The notes below the pieces were generated by a model, which made no database searches, was not told where the DNA came from, and worked only from the letters and a program-made list of their open reading frames with translations. This document shows, piece by piece, positions 46,482-57,870 of a stretch of 64,000 bases of DNA (position 1 is the first letter of the stretch; each line of letters starts with the position of its first letter). Made by a program: the position numbers and the translations under genes. Source of the DNA: Isoetes taiwanensis (taxonomy: Eukaryota; Streptophyta; Lycopodiopsida; Isoetales; Isoetaceae); assembly GCA_021234155.1 (NCBI GenBank), contig JAJEKV010000064.1, forward strand, positions 1,054,001 to 1,118,000, read 5' to 3'.

Positions 46482-47042
46482 AACAAGAAACATTCAGGGC
46501 ATTTTAGAAAGACATAATATGATTGCTTGCAATCCAGCAAAAACACCAATGGTAGTTGATGCAAATTTGAGTGGTGAAATGTGTCCGAAAATAGCTTATG
46601 AAGAAGCTTACATGAGAAGAGTACCATTCAGAGAGCTAATTGGTTGTCTACTATATGTAGCAAACAAAACACATGCCCTGACATTGCTTTAGCCGTTAAT
46701 TTTCTAAGTCGTTTTGCAAATAATCCAGAACAAAGAACAAATACATTGGCTTGCAGCAAAATGAGTCCTTAGATATTTGAAAGGAACGCTTCATGATGGA
46801 CTAGAGTATAAATGGAACGAAGAATCTGAATTTGTTCTCACAGATGCAGATTGGACAGGAGATGTAGACTCTCGAAATTCTATGTCTAGGCATGTTACCA
46901 TGTTAGAAGTAGCTGTTGTATCATGGGGAAGTAAAAAATAATCCTCAGTCGCTATGTCTTTAGCAGAAGTAGAGTATGCAGCAATATCTCTCGCAGCTAA
47001 GGAAATTGTATGGTTAAAAAGTTTATTAGGAGAGCTAAGCAT

Positions 47043-48450
47043 AATATTGAGGTAATATGTTTGGACCTAATTTTTGGCAAATCCTGGTCAACATAGAAGA
47101 ATTGCACTCAAAAAGATGGGGGGTCAATTATAAAGCCCAAATATTGTAAAGGTCTAAGGCACTAAAAAATTAAAGGGCCTAGATCTAGTTGATAAAATTT
47201 AAGGGCTTAGATTTGAGGACAAAGGTAGTTGCATCAAAAATTCAAAAGAAAGGCAAGGATCAATGACATGGCACTATCAAGCGTGGAGATCATCAAATCA
47301 AGGGCCAAGATTTATTGTGCAAAATATTAATATTTTAAAGAGACAAACTCTCTTCCTCTTTTTCCATTCATCTCATTTCTTGTAAAAGGCTTGTGGCAGG
47401 GCCGGATGGAGAAAAGTGAGAGATCCTCCATCACAAGATTTGAGTTTGAATAATGTTTTTCGTTTGATGTTCAATAAAAATTGGTGCACCATACTTTTGC
47501 TTTTTATTTCTTTTTCTCTCAAATTTCTTTCTCTCCATCCTAACCTTTGAAATTTAGTGCTTCTCATGTTCCCACTAGTTTCTCATGTGCTCATGCTGCT
47601 TTGCTTTCTTCAAGGTTTATTCAATCCTTTTCATAAAATCTACCACATCCCCGAATGCTTGGTTGGGAATGGGAAATCACATCAATGTTATGGTTCCATT
47701 GCCGGGACCCTGGTTTTGTCTCTGATCTCTATATCAGGGACCCAAATTAAATCAAGGTGTTCTTTCCTATTAACCTGGGGGCAAAAGGTCATTGTATTGT
47801 GATCAAGAAAGAAGTGACAGAAGGATGCTTGAAGATGCTGCACAAAGAAGACAAAAGAATGTTGCTGCCTGAAGATGCTGCAGAAAGAAGACGAATCAAG
47901 ATACTTCTTGGCCATTTTCTGAGAGAGCCTGCAATGCCGGCCCTCCAAGTAAATGTTTGCTGCTGCAATAAAATTCTGTTACTGTTGTGTTGTTGTTCTG
48001 TTGTTGTTTTGCAAAGAAGATACAACAGCCCTCCATCTCATTGTCCTTTGTCGCGCTTAAAGCTTGGTCTGCTGCCTTGTCTTTGCTGCCTCTTTCAAGA
48101 TGGCAAACCCAATACAACCCACGAAGTACATGCAATCATCTTGTACTGAAAAAATCTCAAAGTAGTTGAGATATGATATACTTTCAAATTACCTCATGTG
48201 AAATTTGAACATGGCATCTGAAAGCCCATTCTTGTTTTATTATTTTCATCTGTTGGTTATAGAGATTTTCGTCACATTATTCTTAGGCGCTTCCCTTTTG
48301 ATTCTCCAGGTGCTCTACACAGTTTAGAAAATGTGATTCGATCCTCACAATGAGCTCTCTATTGCATCCAATTTTTATTTATTTATTTATTTTTCTAAGA
48401 AAAGGAATGGAACTTCTTATATTGTATGAAAATAAAAATGACTAGAAACG
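47043..48450. other. no firm gene; short internal repeat
   Basis: Contains a local direct repeat of GAAGATGCTGCA(C/G)AAAGAAGAC around 47830 and 47871. Frames on both strands across 47560-48170 are open but show no known motif. Confidence 0.3.
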
Positions 48451-48454
48451 TGTG

Positions 48455-48480
48455 CCCGGCGATGCCGGGCATTAGTCGTG
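48455..48480. repeat. GC-rich perfect hairpin
   Basis: GCCCGGCGATGCCGGGC forms a stem with a short loop in otherwise AT-rich DNA, next to ATTAGTCGTGG; the string GGGCATTAGTCGTGGGC recurs at about 49193-49210. It could be a transposon end (Helitron ends carry such hairpins), but no partner end is identified. Confidence 0.4.
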
Positions 48481-48611
48481 GACGTATGAGGGCATTGATG
48501 TGCGTTAGTTGTGGTTGTGTAGGTGGAAATAGACACATATAGATACGGAACAAACATTACCTTTCTAAAGTGTACACATAATATGAAGTAAGTTCCCCTG
48601 CATGTATACTT

Positions 48612-48712
48612 GGATGTGTGGAATACGTTTCAGGCATTACTCAAGGATGTGTGGAATACGTTTCAGGCATTACTCAAGGATGTGTGAAATGTGTTCTGGG
48701 CATTATTTGAGT
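48612..48712. repeat. 33-base tandem repeat, three units
   Basis: GGATGTGTGGAATACGTTTC + AGGCATTACTCAA starts at 48612, 48645 and 48678; the first two are identical and the third diverged. Confidence 0.9.
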
Positions 48713-49789
48713 ATGTTTAAATGAACTTAGAGTAATGGATCTTGCAGTCGCAACGAAATGTTGAAGATGCAGTGGTACATAGAAGGGTAAGAGAACACAC
48801 CTTGCCTTTTAAATGTGCACACGGGCAAAATAGAAATATATTAACAACTTATGCAAAATAGAAATATATTGAAAACATATGCAAAACAAAAGTTCTAAAT
48901 ATACATATTTGGTGTACATACAGATACAAAGTATTTATAGGATAAGAAAGTATCTTCACCAGAGCTTGAAATTGATAATCCGCTACAAAACATGTGCCCG
49001 CAAGCTTGGTGTAATCCAAAAAATTGTAAGTCTTTGGAGTTTCAGTTCATCAAGCTTAGAGCAATCGTATTATAAACATGTCCAGCTCAATGTCAAGCTC
49101 ATTTCTAACGCTGATGTAATGAAGCTTATATATATGGAATAGAAAGTTGTTGTAATCATGTCCATGGATGTAATGTAGTTGCAATTGTGAAGGGCATTAG
49201 TCGTGGGCCCATTGAATGGGTGGTTAGAAGGGATAGATGAACACAAAAAGAAATATCAATGCATAAATATTTCATGAAATTGACAATGGCAAACCTTAGG
49301 ATTTAAACTTAGCCATTTGTAGTGGGTGTTTTGTTGAAAAATATACCATTTAGAATATGTAGATCATGGTAATCATGCGATTTTTTTGCAATTTTTGGCA
49401 GTACAATGAATAAATCATGGAAATGAAGGGATAATTTATTTCTTGGACATGATAGATGGCACAAACAAACTGTAAGGAAAGTCTTCTTTTAAATGCCAAT
49501 TTCAAAGCTCAAAATAAAAAATTGTTACCTGGATCAATTGTGCCAATAAAAATTGCTCTTGTAATTTTAGAGCTGTTGTTTTTCTGAGCTCAGTTGTTGC
49601 ATCTACATAGAAAATGTAGCAACAAAAAGAAGCCATGGGAATATTCTGATAACATTTTCTTCCCTGTGAAACATGATAAGACTCCCGAAAAATCTCATTC
49701 TTGAATCAATAATATAGCATTCGCAGAAAGTAGGTCGAACCATAAAAGCATGTATCTAAGGTTCCAACTTCCACCAATTAACTCTACAC

Positions 49790-50875
49790 ACCTGACATCA
49801 TTGCTTTGTAAGCACTATCAGCAGTAATATACACATGGGGACTCAAAGTTTCATTCCTCCTCTGTCGATATGTTTGAATAAACTCTGGTGAATGGATTAA
49901 CGGCAAGAACCAAGATCGACCAGCTTTGGTGTACACGGAAGACATAAATTAGCGGTGGATGTCATATCGATATTCTTCAAATCTAGAATTGATACCCACA
50001 TAAATTGTGTTGTGGGAATATCGATAGTTGAGGTTGTGAGGTACCGCAGTTCATTCAAATAGCTTAGTTGTATGAGGTCGTCAACTCCGGTCCAAAATAT
50101 TTGGGTTCATGGGGCAATACCTTCTCCACCTCTCGATTTTATGATCCGCAACAAAGAACATTTTTATAGAATAATGCCATGTTTGTTGAATGAGTTCTTG
50201 GGCATACCTTTCCATCCGATGTAGTAATTAAGGAAGCCGCTTTATCGATGGAACGAACAACACCAAGAACCCAACTTCCTTCCAAGATCTACACCACACT
50301 CTTGAATCCTGCGAGGAATTAAGATGGAAATTAAAGACCACCTAACGGGACCTTGCAAAGTCTCAAAGGTTTTTCACCTTAGATAAGTATATCCGCATTA
50401 ATGACATATACTTGTGTCATGCAACCTATTATAGTTTCATGGTCCTAACGCCAGATCACCTTTTTCGGACTCGGTTCCTTCCAAATTTTTACGGCATTGG
50501 CTCTCATCTCTCCTTCCTCGCACGTTACTCTTCAATGGCAAAGGAGGGGTAGTCAGATCATAATTTGGGACCAAATCCTTGGCCTGTGATGTTGTAGTTG
50601 GCTCCAAATCAAGAGAAGACTCTTGCGACTCAACCGTAGCTTCAGCTAATGTTCTTTGTTTATTATCATGTACTATATCTTCGCTATTTACATATGTAGT
50701 TTCATATGGCAATTCTGATACTGCATCAAAGTATGATGGGATAGAAGCTTCCCTATCCTCGCCCATATGATTGTTAACAATTGAAGCAATTTCACCAGGT
50801 TCAAGTGCGCAAGTATGATCCTCATAAACACCATTCCCATTAGAGGAAATCCAGATTCTTTTTCTTTTGTTGCAG
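49790..50875 (-). pseudogene. class VIII myosin, 5' gene fragment
   Basis: Minus-strand pieces follow the order of a plant myosin VIII N-terminus. 50875-50437 contains GVYEDHTCALEPGEIASI, PYETTYVNSEDIVHDN and TTPPLPLKSNVRGRRDESQC (N-terminal extension). About 50310-50210 contains RVWC and, shifted, EGSWVLGVVRSIDKAASLIT (SH3-like part). About 50110-49790 contains VDDLIQLSYLNE, YTKAG, VLAVNPFTRVY, SPEFIQTYRQRRNETLSPHV and YITADSAYKAMM (motor head up to just before the P-loop). Myosin VIII is an actin motor at plasmodesmata and division sites. Several single-base frameshifts break it, and the P-loop GESGAGKT is not found downstream. It is a fragment of a decayed, intron-bearing gene. Confidence 0.78.
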
Positions 50876-51486
50876 CAAGCTAGGCATCACCTATGCGAAC
50901 TGTAAATATACAGTCGCTTATCTGCAATGAAAAAATGGATAAGGAAAAAACAAAACTCTTAATATCTAAGAGAGGTTAAAACTTGATTTACCTCACTGCT
51001 ATCGATTTTGATGATGTCCAGACCCTATAGAAATGAAGAACAAATGCAAGAGTTGATGTAAAAACAACGGTTTCATGCCAATCCGGCAAATAAAAAGCAA
51101 AAGAAATATACTTGATTTCATGCTTCAGAAACAAACCTTGTCCTTTAAAATCTTCCAAAAATCAACCTGCAAGTCCAAAAATCAATCTGCATCCTCTATA
51201 ACCTGCCAATATTTGCATACATTAATAAGGACTTGTTTTTATGTCAATCGGATCCTTTAGCTTCAACCCATCATGCATCACAGCTCTCAGTACATCCCCT
51301 TTTGCTTGAGTTCAATGCTGGGATGCCAATATTGCAGTAGAATAGAATAGAATAAAGAATACGCATAAAGTAGCTCCTAAGCATAGCCATTTAGCCATAA
51401 AGTAGATCTCAGATATAGGGCAGTGAAACTCCGCAGGCTGCTCCATATTCCATTTTATTCGACGGCCGCCATTCGAAAAAGAGGAA

Positions 51487-51714
51487 TTAGGCCTTCCCTA
51501 TATTTAAGTGTGGCCCAAAATCACAGGGCCTTGCTTGCTCCAAGCAAACATCAGCCACCATAGGTTTCTCAGCTCTACTATTCTCCACTCTAGGTTTGAT
51601 GTAAGGCTCAGATACGCAAGAGGGCTTTAGATCAGCTTTAGCTTTTGATGTTTTCTCCTTTACTCTATCCTCCGATTTGGAGTTATTTCCAGATGCACGC
51701 AATATGTGGACCTG
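51487..51714 (-). other. possible exon of an unidentified gene
   Basis: After an acceptor (TTACATGCAG) at about 51715 the minus strand is open for 75 codons to a TAA at 51487: ILRASGNNSKSEDRVKEKTS then lysine-rich sequence ending PCDFGPHLNIGKA. It lies upstream of the myosin fragment on the same strand but shows no recognised motif. Confidence 0.25.
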
Positions 51715-51719
51715 CATGT

Positions 51720-53900
51720 AATGAAAGTTAGCTACAAACTACTGAGCATTTTTATTACACCTGCACCAGACATGAAATTAGAAATGTTTGCTACCTAAAG
51801 TGACATGCACAACTTACATGTAAAAGAAAACATGCATTCTCAAATCAATGTTTGCAACCAAAACTCGTGCAGCTGATCCCAACTAATCTATATTTATGCT
51901 GCGAAGCTAAGCCCTTTTTCTAAGCGCACTAAGAGCTCTAGAGCAACTCTATACTACCATACGTACCTGAAAAACATTGCAAATCATATGAAACTGGTGT
52001 GCGCTGCAAATGTCCAGATTCACGGGCTTCCAATCTCACCTTTCCCTCCTTTGCTCCTAATCTGTAAGGCATTTTAAATTTCGTATTACTGGATGCCCCT
52101 CCCAAAAATGCTGCAACACATAGAACTGACCTGCAGGCTTGCTACTTTGACCTTCAATGAATAAGTACATATGCATACATCAAAATCATCCTTAGAAGGC
52201 ATACCATGCTCCTTGCTTGCAAGTTTATACAGGAGCTTGCAAACATGCCCATTGCATGGCTGGATTAGCATTACCAGTAGTCTGGTTTACAAATGGCTTC
52301 TAGTCAATACAATGCTCAGGATGGCTTTTCGATAACTTTGAGATTGCATAGTATTGAGCTCCCTGTAAAAACAAAGATGGTAAGACATAGATAAAACAAC
52401 GATTGCAACAACAATGGCAATAACGAAGCAATAACTTGACTTGCACAGATTGAAGCAATAACCATAGCGTAATTCACAAGCAACATAGCTCAGAATGGCC
52501 AACAATGCAAAGAGCAAAGAAAGCACCAATCCTCTCATAGAATGGCCCTAAAGCATGTCTACAGGATAGATGACCTCAGAAATCACACTTAATAAACGTG
52601 GGCCAGATTGGATATACAGATACCAAGCAAGGAAAAGCAAAAAGTCGGAAAGAATCCAAGGGCCTAAGCCCAAGATACTCCGTGTGTTTCAATTGCCTAC
52701 TTCAATGCTCTGCTTCAAATGAATGATCCGAGCTCTTTTCCCAGCAAATAAAAACCTCAAGCTTCTGCAAATGTAAGCGAAAGAAGAATAGAAGTCGGCA
52801 AGCTTCTGTACAATACATAAACAGATAAGAATGAAGACGGTTTAAGGTCTTAATGTTCACCTGCTCCACCGATGGCACTGAGGAACAAAAAAATATGGTG
52901 CTTGTGGCGATTCAAAACACCTAAGAAATCTTGCTCCTGAGATTCCTGAGTCCCTAAGCTATCGTAACATTTAACCCAATATGACGTTCCTTCTCTTCTC
53001 CCATCACTTTCTTTCCTATATTCGATTCTCCTAGAGCTGGCCGCCCCACACCGAAGGAAAGACGTAGACAGAGAAAGCTGGCCGGCCCACACCAAAGGAA
53101 AGACGGAGACAGGGAAACAAAGGACGAAAGCCAGAAGAAAGCAAGAATTTGAAAATTTGCGTCCCGCAGGGGGAAGGGAACGCCGCATGCGGCGTTCCAT
53201 CCGGCGTTCCATGCGGCTGCACAGGCACATTCCCCAACCCCTTACCAAAATAAAAAAGAAGATATTTTCATGCTAACAGATGATTACTATGGGAGTAATT
53301 TCAATATCTTATCTCTCAATTGCAGAAATTATTAATTGCTATAGAAGCAAATAGACATGAAGCTCACAAGCCCACAATTGATAGCTTATACTCTTGAAAA
53401 GCACATATTACTCTATCCATATCGTAACCAAAAATCTATATGATGATCAAAGTAGCCAAAAAACTCTCAAAACGATACCTGCCAAAGATTTGACGTGAAT
53501 AACACAAACTTAAGAAGTCAAAAGCAGCCTTGCTTTGCCGTACAAGACCCCTAGCTCTACACTAATAAGGAAACTTAAAGAACATAAAGTTCATCCATCT
53601 AGGAGCTTACCCCTAGGTAGATTTAACAAAGATAACATCCATCAATACTGCATTGTTGGGAATGTCTCTAATTCTTCAACATATTCTGCAAAAGAAATCT
53701 CAAGGACAAGCATTCAGAACATGAAGCCCATTCTCTAGGAGTTCATTCCAAGGTAGACTTAACATTTATAATCTCCATCCATACCGCATTATTGAGAAAT
53801 TCCTTTTTTCGCTCAAGATTGCAATCCTATAACTTCTCTGACAAAGAATCTTTCTGACCGTAAACCCCTGGTTCCTGGAAATTCCTCGAATTTCCAGTGA
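51720..53900. other. no recognised gene
   Basis: Minus-strand open stretches at 52538-52287 (hydrophobic) and 53248-52850 (arginine-rich start) have splice-like borders but no family resemblance. A short palindromic GCCGCATGCGGCGTTCC pair lies at about 53180-53210. Confidence 0.25.
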
Positions 53901-53924
53901 AAGTTCTTTTTGGGTATTTTTTAG

Positions 53925-54810
53925 GCAAGGGTTTCCTGGCGGCGCCGCTTACAGCGCCGCCACTACAGACGTTCTTGTTGTGTCACAAAACATTAATTTC
54001 CACAGAACATCAAATCTTGGTGCAACAAAACATTAAAATTTTAAATCACTTGAAAACATTAGAATTTCCAGAAAAGTGTGCAGATAAAGGTTTCCACAAA
54101 GTTTCAGATACAGGTTTCCAGATAAAAGTTTAAATCACTTGAAAACATTAGAAGTTCCACAAAAGTTTCCTAAAACTCGTCCAACAGAACCTAAAACTCG
54201 TCCAATAGCGTTGCAAGAACCCGGAAATCTTGGCAAGAACTCGGAAATGTTGCTTTGATCTTGCTTTAATCTTTGTCCAACAGCCTCAGAACTTGGAACT
54301 CGAAACTCAAAAAGCCTCAGAACATAGAAACAAAGAAAAAACATTAGAAGGTATAAAAATTTAAAGCAGAAGTTAAAATAAGATAAATCTTTATCTTATT
54401 TCTGTCGAGCGCCTTCAGCTACACGCCGAATCTTGAAGAAATAAAGAACAAAGAAAAAAAATCAGTTTTAAACTAAGTAGAATCGCGCTCAAAACTCATC
54501 AGAAGTTGGAGGAGCATCGTTAATCACCTCAGAACCAAATCTGGCGCCCAGTGCCAAGACCTACGCGAAGATCGCCGGAGTAGACCTCCGGACCTCCGCC
54601 ATCGCGAAACAGAGGAGAGAGAAAAAAAAAAAGGGAGGGATGCACGGAATTTCCAGGAAGCAGGGGATTACGGCTGGGAGCCGCCCTCTTTTCGGGGTTT
54701 CCGGCTGGAAACCAAAGCCCGGTCTGGCCGCCCCGCTAACGCCGCTCATGGGCGGCGCCGCTGCCGGTTTCCAGCCGGAAACCCCTCAAAGGTGGCGGTT
54801 CCCTAGCACA
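53925..54810. repeat. GC-rich and GGAAACC-bearing sequence, possible retroelement edge
   Basis: GGCGGCGCCGC-type blocks at about 53938-53962 and 54745-54770 frame an AT-rich stretch with recurring TTTCCA(G/C)A-type motifs and CACTTGAAAACATTAGAA twice (about 54048 and 54136). CTGGCGCCCAGTGCCAAGAC at 54540 resembles a Ty3-type primer-binding site. No LTR pair or coding domain was found, so the assignment is weak. Confidence 0.3.
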
Positions 54811-54981
54811 TCAATGCTAGAGACTGGATCGTTTTGCTAGCAAGAAAGTGTAAAAAAAAGGGCCATAGATAAATTTCTTTTTGGAAACGAATTTTGATAT
54901 CTTCTGTTGAAAAAAAATGTAAAATTTCTTCTTTACCTGTTCTTGGAACCTTCAATCTTCGCCTTATAGGCTAGCATCCGA

Positions 54982-55230
54982 ATGGATCTACCATTTCGGC
55001 ATGTTTATTCAAGATATAATGCAAAGCACCAAAGAATGAAACATGTTAGAAGATTATCTGTTGCAAAAATGCCACCGGAAAGAAGAGATTTGCAAAGCTC
55101 CAGTAGATCTTTACTTTTGCTACTTCTGCTAAGTAAGAAATCTGGCCCTGCTAGCTCCAAAAATCATGATTTACCTTCTCAATTCCACTGTTATGCTAGT
55201 TGGCGAAGAGGAGGGCGGTCACTGCCCTAG
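54982..55230 (+). CDS. small ORF of unknown function
   Basis: An 82-codon ATG frame, basic at the start (MDLPFRHVYSRYNAKHQRMK), then serine- and leucine-rich (SSSRSLLLLLLLS). No known motif, no neighbouring gene to give context. It may be chance. Confidence 0.2.
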   Translation: MDLPFRHVYSRYNAKHQRMKHVRRLSVAKMPPERRDLQSSSRSLLLLLLLSKKSGPASSKNHDLPSQFHCYASWRRGGRSLP

Positions 55231-55693
55231 CCAACCCAGAATAGCACTATCGTGAGCGTGAGAATTCCCTTCATTTTTATTAAAATTAAATTTGCACCCA
55301 AAACTAAGGTCTAAAGACAATCCACGGGAACTATTCCATTCAACAAGCCATCATAGAGATGAGTCCAAGTATCATCAGATGATTCATGTTCCATAGTTAA
55401 TTCTCTTCATAAAGCTTCCATAGTTAGTTAATCCTTGTGCGAACTATGTTGGAGGTGTTGTCAAACTTTCTCAGGAACTTGCTCTAGCTCTCAGTTTATA
55501 CCTCTTGGTATCAGTTTTTGTTAGTATTATGCCTAACCATCTGATTGGACATGATTCAAAAAATAGATCATCATTAACATTAAACCATGAATCCTAATTA
55601 CAGCAAAGGTATCGATCAAATAGAATCTTTCCATGAAAATTGCACTCTTGGTTTTCTTAAGTTGGAACAAATCGCAGCTGTGATCTCCAGATC

Positions 55694-55835
55694 AGAGTTT
55701 AAATGAAGCACCTCGAGTTTTTTGTAAGTTTAGATTAGCTTTAAAACTAAGAAGAAGCTATGGACCATAGAGCTTAAATGAGTAGCTCAAGTTTTTTGCA
55801 ATTTTAGCTTAGCTTGAAAACTAAAGCAGATCGCT
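55694..55835. repeat. about 75-base tandem duplication
   Basis: GAG(T/C)TTAAATGA followed by CTC(G/A)AGTTTTTTG and TTAGCTT(T/G)AAAACTAA occurs twice. The second copy runs directly into CAGATCGCTTAGGCGATCTA, a GATCGC palindrome. Confidence 0.75.
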
Positions 55836-56395
55836 TAGGCGATCTACTAGACACAATCGCTCATCCAGTTCAAGAAAAGTGCGTGCACGATTGTTTGGAC
55901 CTCATATTGATTTATTTTTATTCTCTTGCAGCTTGCAGATGTCTTCAGAGCTTGCCCTTCTAGTGAAAGTGTGGTGGTAGCTAAGGGTAAGGTTCATGCT
56001 TTCATTAAACATCATAATGCTCCAAAGCACGATTTAATTAATTAGAGAATTTCGGAATTCTCGTTTAGCATGAAATAGGTTCTTGATTGTCTATAAAACA
56101 CCGTGAATGGTTGCAGCAGAGTAAAAGTTGACGTTTTTTCCGCTGTTTATTGGTCACAACCAGCGATGTATCCGACTTTGACATATATAAGGCTATCCCA
56201 AGCTCCTTTGCGAGTAAGAGCGGTCCACAAGAAAGAGTGAAAATACTCAGCAGGATCGCCACGGCGAAGATTTGAAGCTGCCTAGCTGACCCATGGATGT
56301 AATATCACAAGTCCCTTAAGCTCTACACATGTATAAAAAGGAATGAAATTGATAATGAGGATCGCGGCGGCGGACATTTTGAGCTGTTAAGTCTG
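55825..56395. repeat. GATCGC motif group, left side of unknown block
   Basis: AGATCGCTTAGGCGATCT at about 55825, GCAGGATCGCCACGGCGAAG with GATTTGAAGCTG at about 56250, and GAGGATCGCGGCGGCGGACA with TTTTGAGCTG at about 56359. The last two look like diverged copies of one unit about 108 bases apart. Similar motifs crowd 60190-60415. Confidence 0.5.
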
Positions 56396-56600
56396 CCAAT
56401 AATTATAAGAAAGTGCTAGCAAATTTCGTGTCAAGGAAAGTTTAGACAAGAAACAAAACTTAAATAGTAAGAAAACTCAAAGATATGGAGACTTCAAAGC
56501 ATTGTAATTTATATTCCTCAAACATTTCAATGTACATTACTTTGCCATAGGGGCAGAAATTAGTCCATCTGGGTTTCCGATACTGACTCAGGTACAACAC

Positions 56601-57870
56601 CTATCTCGCCACTATCCTATCTATATGTTCCCCGCCCCTTTGTAGAAGATCTGCTGTGTCCATCTCGGTGTAGCTCGTTACATCCGGGATTTCTACGCAT
56701 ATGGCCTTGTGCAAGGACTTGGACATGTGGATCCGTCCTTCAAATCCAAAGATCGATGTCGTGCCCTTCGACAGATGCGCCACTCGCTTTCAATAAGAAG
56801 CGATATCGGTGCATGGAAGAGTTCCGCTTTTTTTCGGTGGAACCTCATGCTCTTGTGTACATGATGGCTCATCCTCTTGAACCGCAGGGTCCACGACCAT
56901 GCCTACGTATTCGAAACTCGACCCTTTGTCAAGAAAGGCATGTAGGCATCAAATTTTTGTTTAAAGCCCCCAATTTTTGAAACACGGGCTCTAGCAATAA
57001 TACCTTTTTCAAGCCTCCGTAAGTCTTTTCGTTTCCCCGCATTCTTTCCTCATAGCTTTTCTCATCCATTTGATCCAAGATTGTATCAATGTTAGATATA
57101 TCCGTTCTCCGGGTAATGTTCAAATTGATCGCGTTAGGATCATTCCACGTGCTCTGCCTTATCCTCTTCAAACTGCCTCCCCAAATACCGCCCACAAGTT
57201 TTTCGAGCTTATCCAGGAAAGCCCTCAGAAATCGGCATACTTTACCCTGGCTTTCAAAAGCAATACTTTTCTTTCCCTGCATTAAGGCGACCGCACGAAG
57301 CGCGACTACCGAGAAGAAATCAAGAGCACAACCATCCTTGGGCACAAGCTTGTCAACTAGGTAGTAAGCATATGATGTTTTCAACCGCACTTCAAAGACG
57401 TGGTCACCTTCCATTCCGACAAACTTGTACCTGGGTTTACCCGTGAAATAAGTCTGCCATTTTTTCTTCATTTTCTCATCAGTATCTTCGTCACCACTGA
57501 CAGGCATTGGTGGCAAGGGCGTGTTCTTTGGTGCAGTGCTCACCTGTGTCAAACGAAGCTCCAGCTCTGGCATTATCGCGTTGACCCTGGAGTCGCTTCT
57601 GTTAATGCACATATGGGTGATGTAATACTGATATTCCTTCACCCTTTTCTTGTTGACCCATCCTGGCTCGTCATATGTGCCTACAGAGATATGGGACCCG
57701 CCTTGAATCTGTTTCTGGCTATACAAGCAATCTGGCAAGTTCACAGACCGCATCAGAATCACAAGGTGATAAATGTTAGCAGTTGTCATGCTGGATATTC
57801 GTGTGAAGAGTTCCATGTATTTTTTGCACGTCCATAATGCAGAGAATCCTCTAATGTCTATGAACACCAT
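56601..57870 (-). pseudogene. unidentified protein, long ORF and downstream continuation
   Basis: The longest frame of the window: 313 codons, 57870-56929, minus. Features by position: VFIDIRGFSALWTCKKYMEL (2-21), LTQVSTAPKNTPLPPMPVSG (Pro-rich, about 107-127), DEDTDEKMKKKWQTYF, RYKFVGMEGDHVFEVRLKTS, LVDKLVPKDGCALDFFSVVA, and a basic, helical C-terminal part. There is no signal peptide or transmembrane helix. Past its stop, coding-like sequence goes on in other frames to 56601 (IHMSKSLHKAICVEIPDVTS). Upstream, NLPVAFLEPIRSILKHEEAI lies one base out of frame at 58052-57875. I do not recognise the family. The frame breaks suggest a decayed larger protein, probably of an element. Confidence 0.5.

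Larger units (their letters stand above)
39716..47042 (+). mobile_element. Ty1-copia element 1, degraded host of a transposon nest
   Basis: A plus-strand Copia element spread over 7.3 kb because of later insertions. GGGTATCAGAGA at 39718-39729 resembles the usual initiator-tRNA-Met binding site, and gag follows from ATG 39740. Order of parts: gag, protease remnant, integrase, reverse transcriptase, RNase H. Inserted in it are a Ty3 fragment (about 41950-42485), a second Copia element (43245-45841) and a SINE (46312-46481). No LTR was found: the 5' side is occupied by a LINE copy, and the RNase H breaks off at 47042. Stops and frameshifts occur throughout. Confidence 0.85.
45842..47042 (+). 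pseudogene. Copia-1 reverse transcriptase 3' part and RNase H
   Basis: TTFLNADIEEEIYMEQAPSF, VYGLRQASR and IALYVDDCIM (catalytic YVDD) continue the reverse transcriptase. A 57-base in-frame duplication follows, then LELEVHRDRKARKMILTQT, where the SINE interrupts. RNIQGILERHNMIACNPAKT, IGCLLYVANKT, VLTDADWTGDVDSRNS and EYAAISLAAKEIVWLKSLL are RNase H motifs. The remaining DNQSA and LTK motifs are absent. Confidence 0.85.

Noticed and set aside
46102-46493. ORFs with long Phe or Lys runs
   Set aside because: They are translations of the SINE poly-A/poly-T tail.
51337-51355. (AGAAT)n run as a third LINE tail on the minus strand
   Set aside because: The adjoining sequence does not match the 3' end shared by the copies at 35395 and 39221.
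53031-53248. Minus-strand duplicated peptide frames (LRCGAASS / VWGGQL)
   Set aside because: A local direct repeat of about 46 bases (GGCC...CACACC(G/A)AAGGAAAGACG) explains it; no domain is present.
57070-57837. Plus-strand ORFs of 71-145 codons
   Set aside because: Antisense shadows of the 313-codon minus-strand frame, which has more even composition and continuing neighbours.
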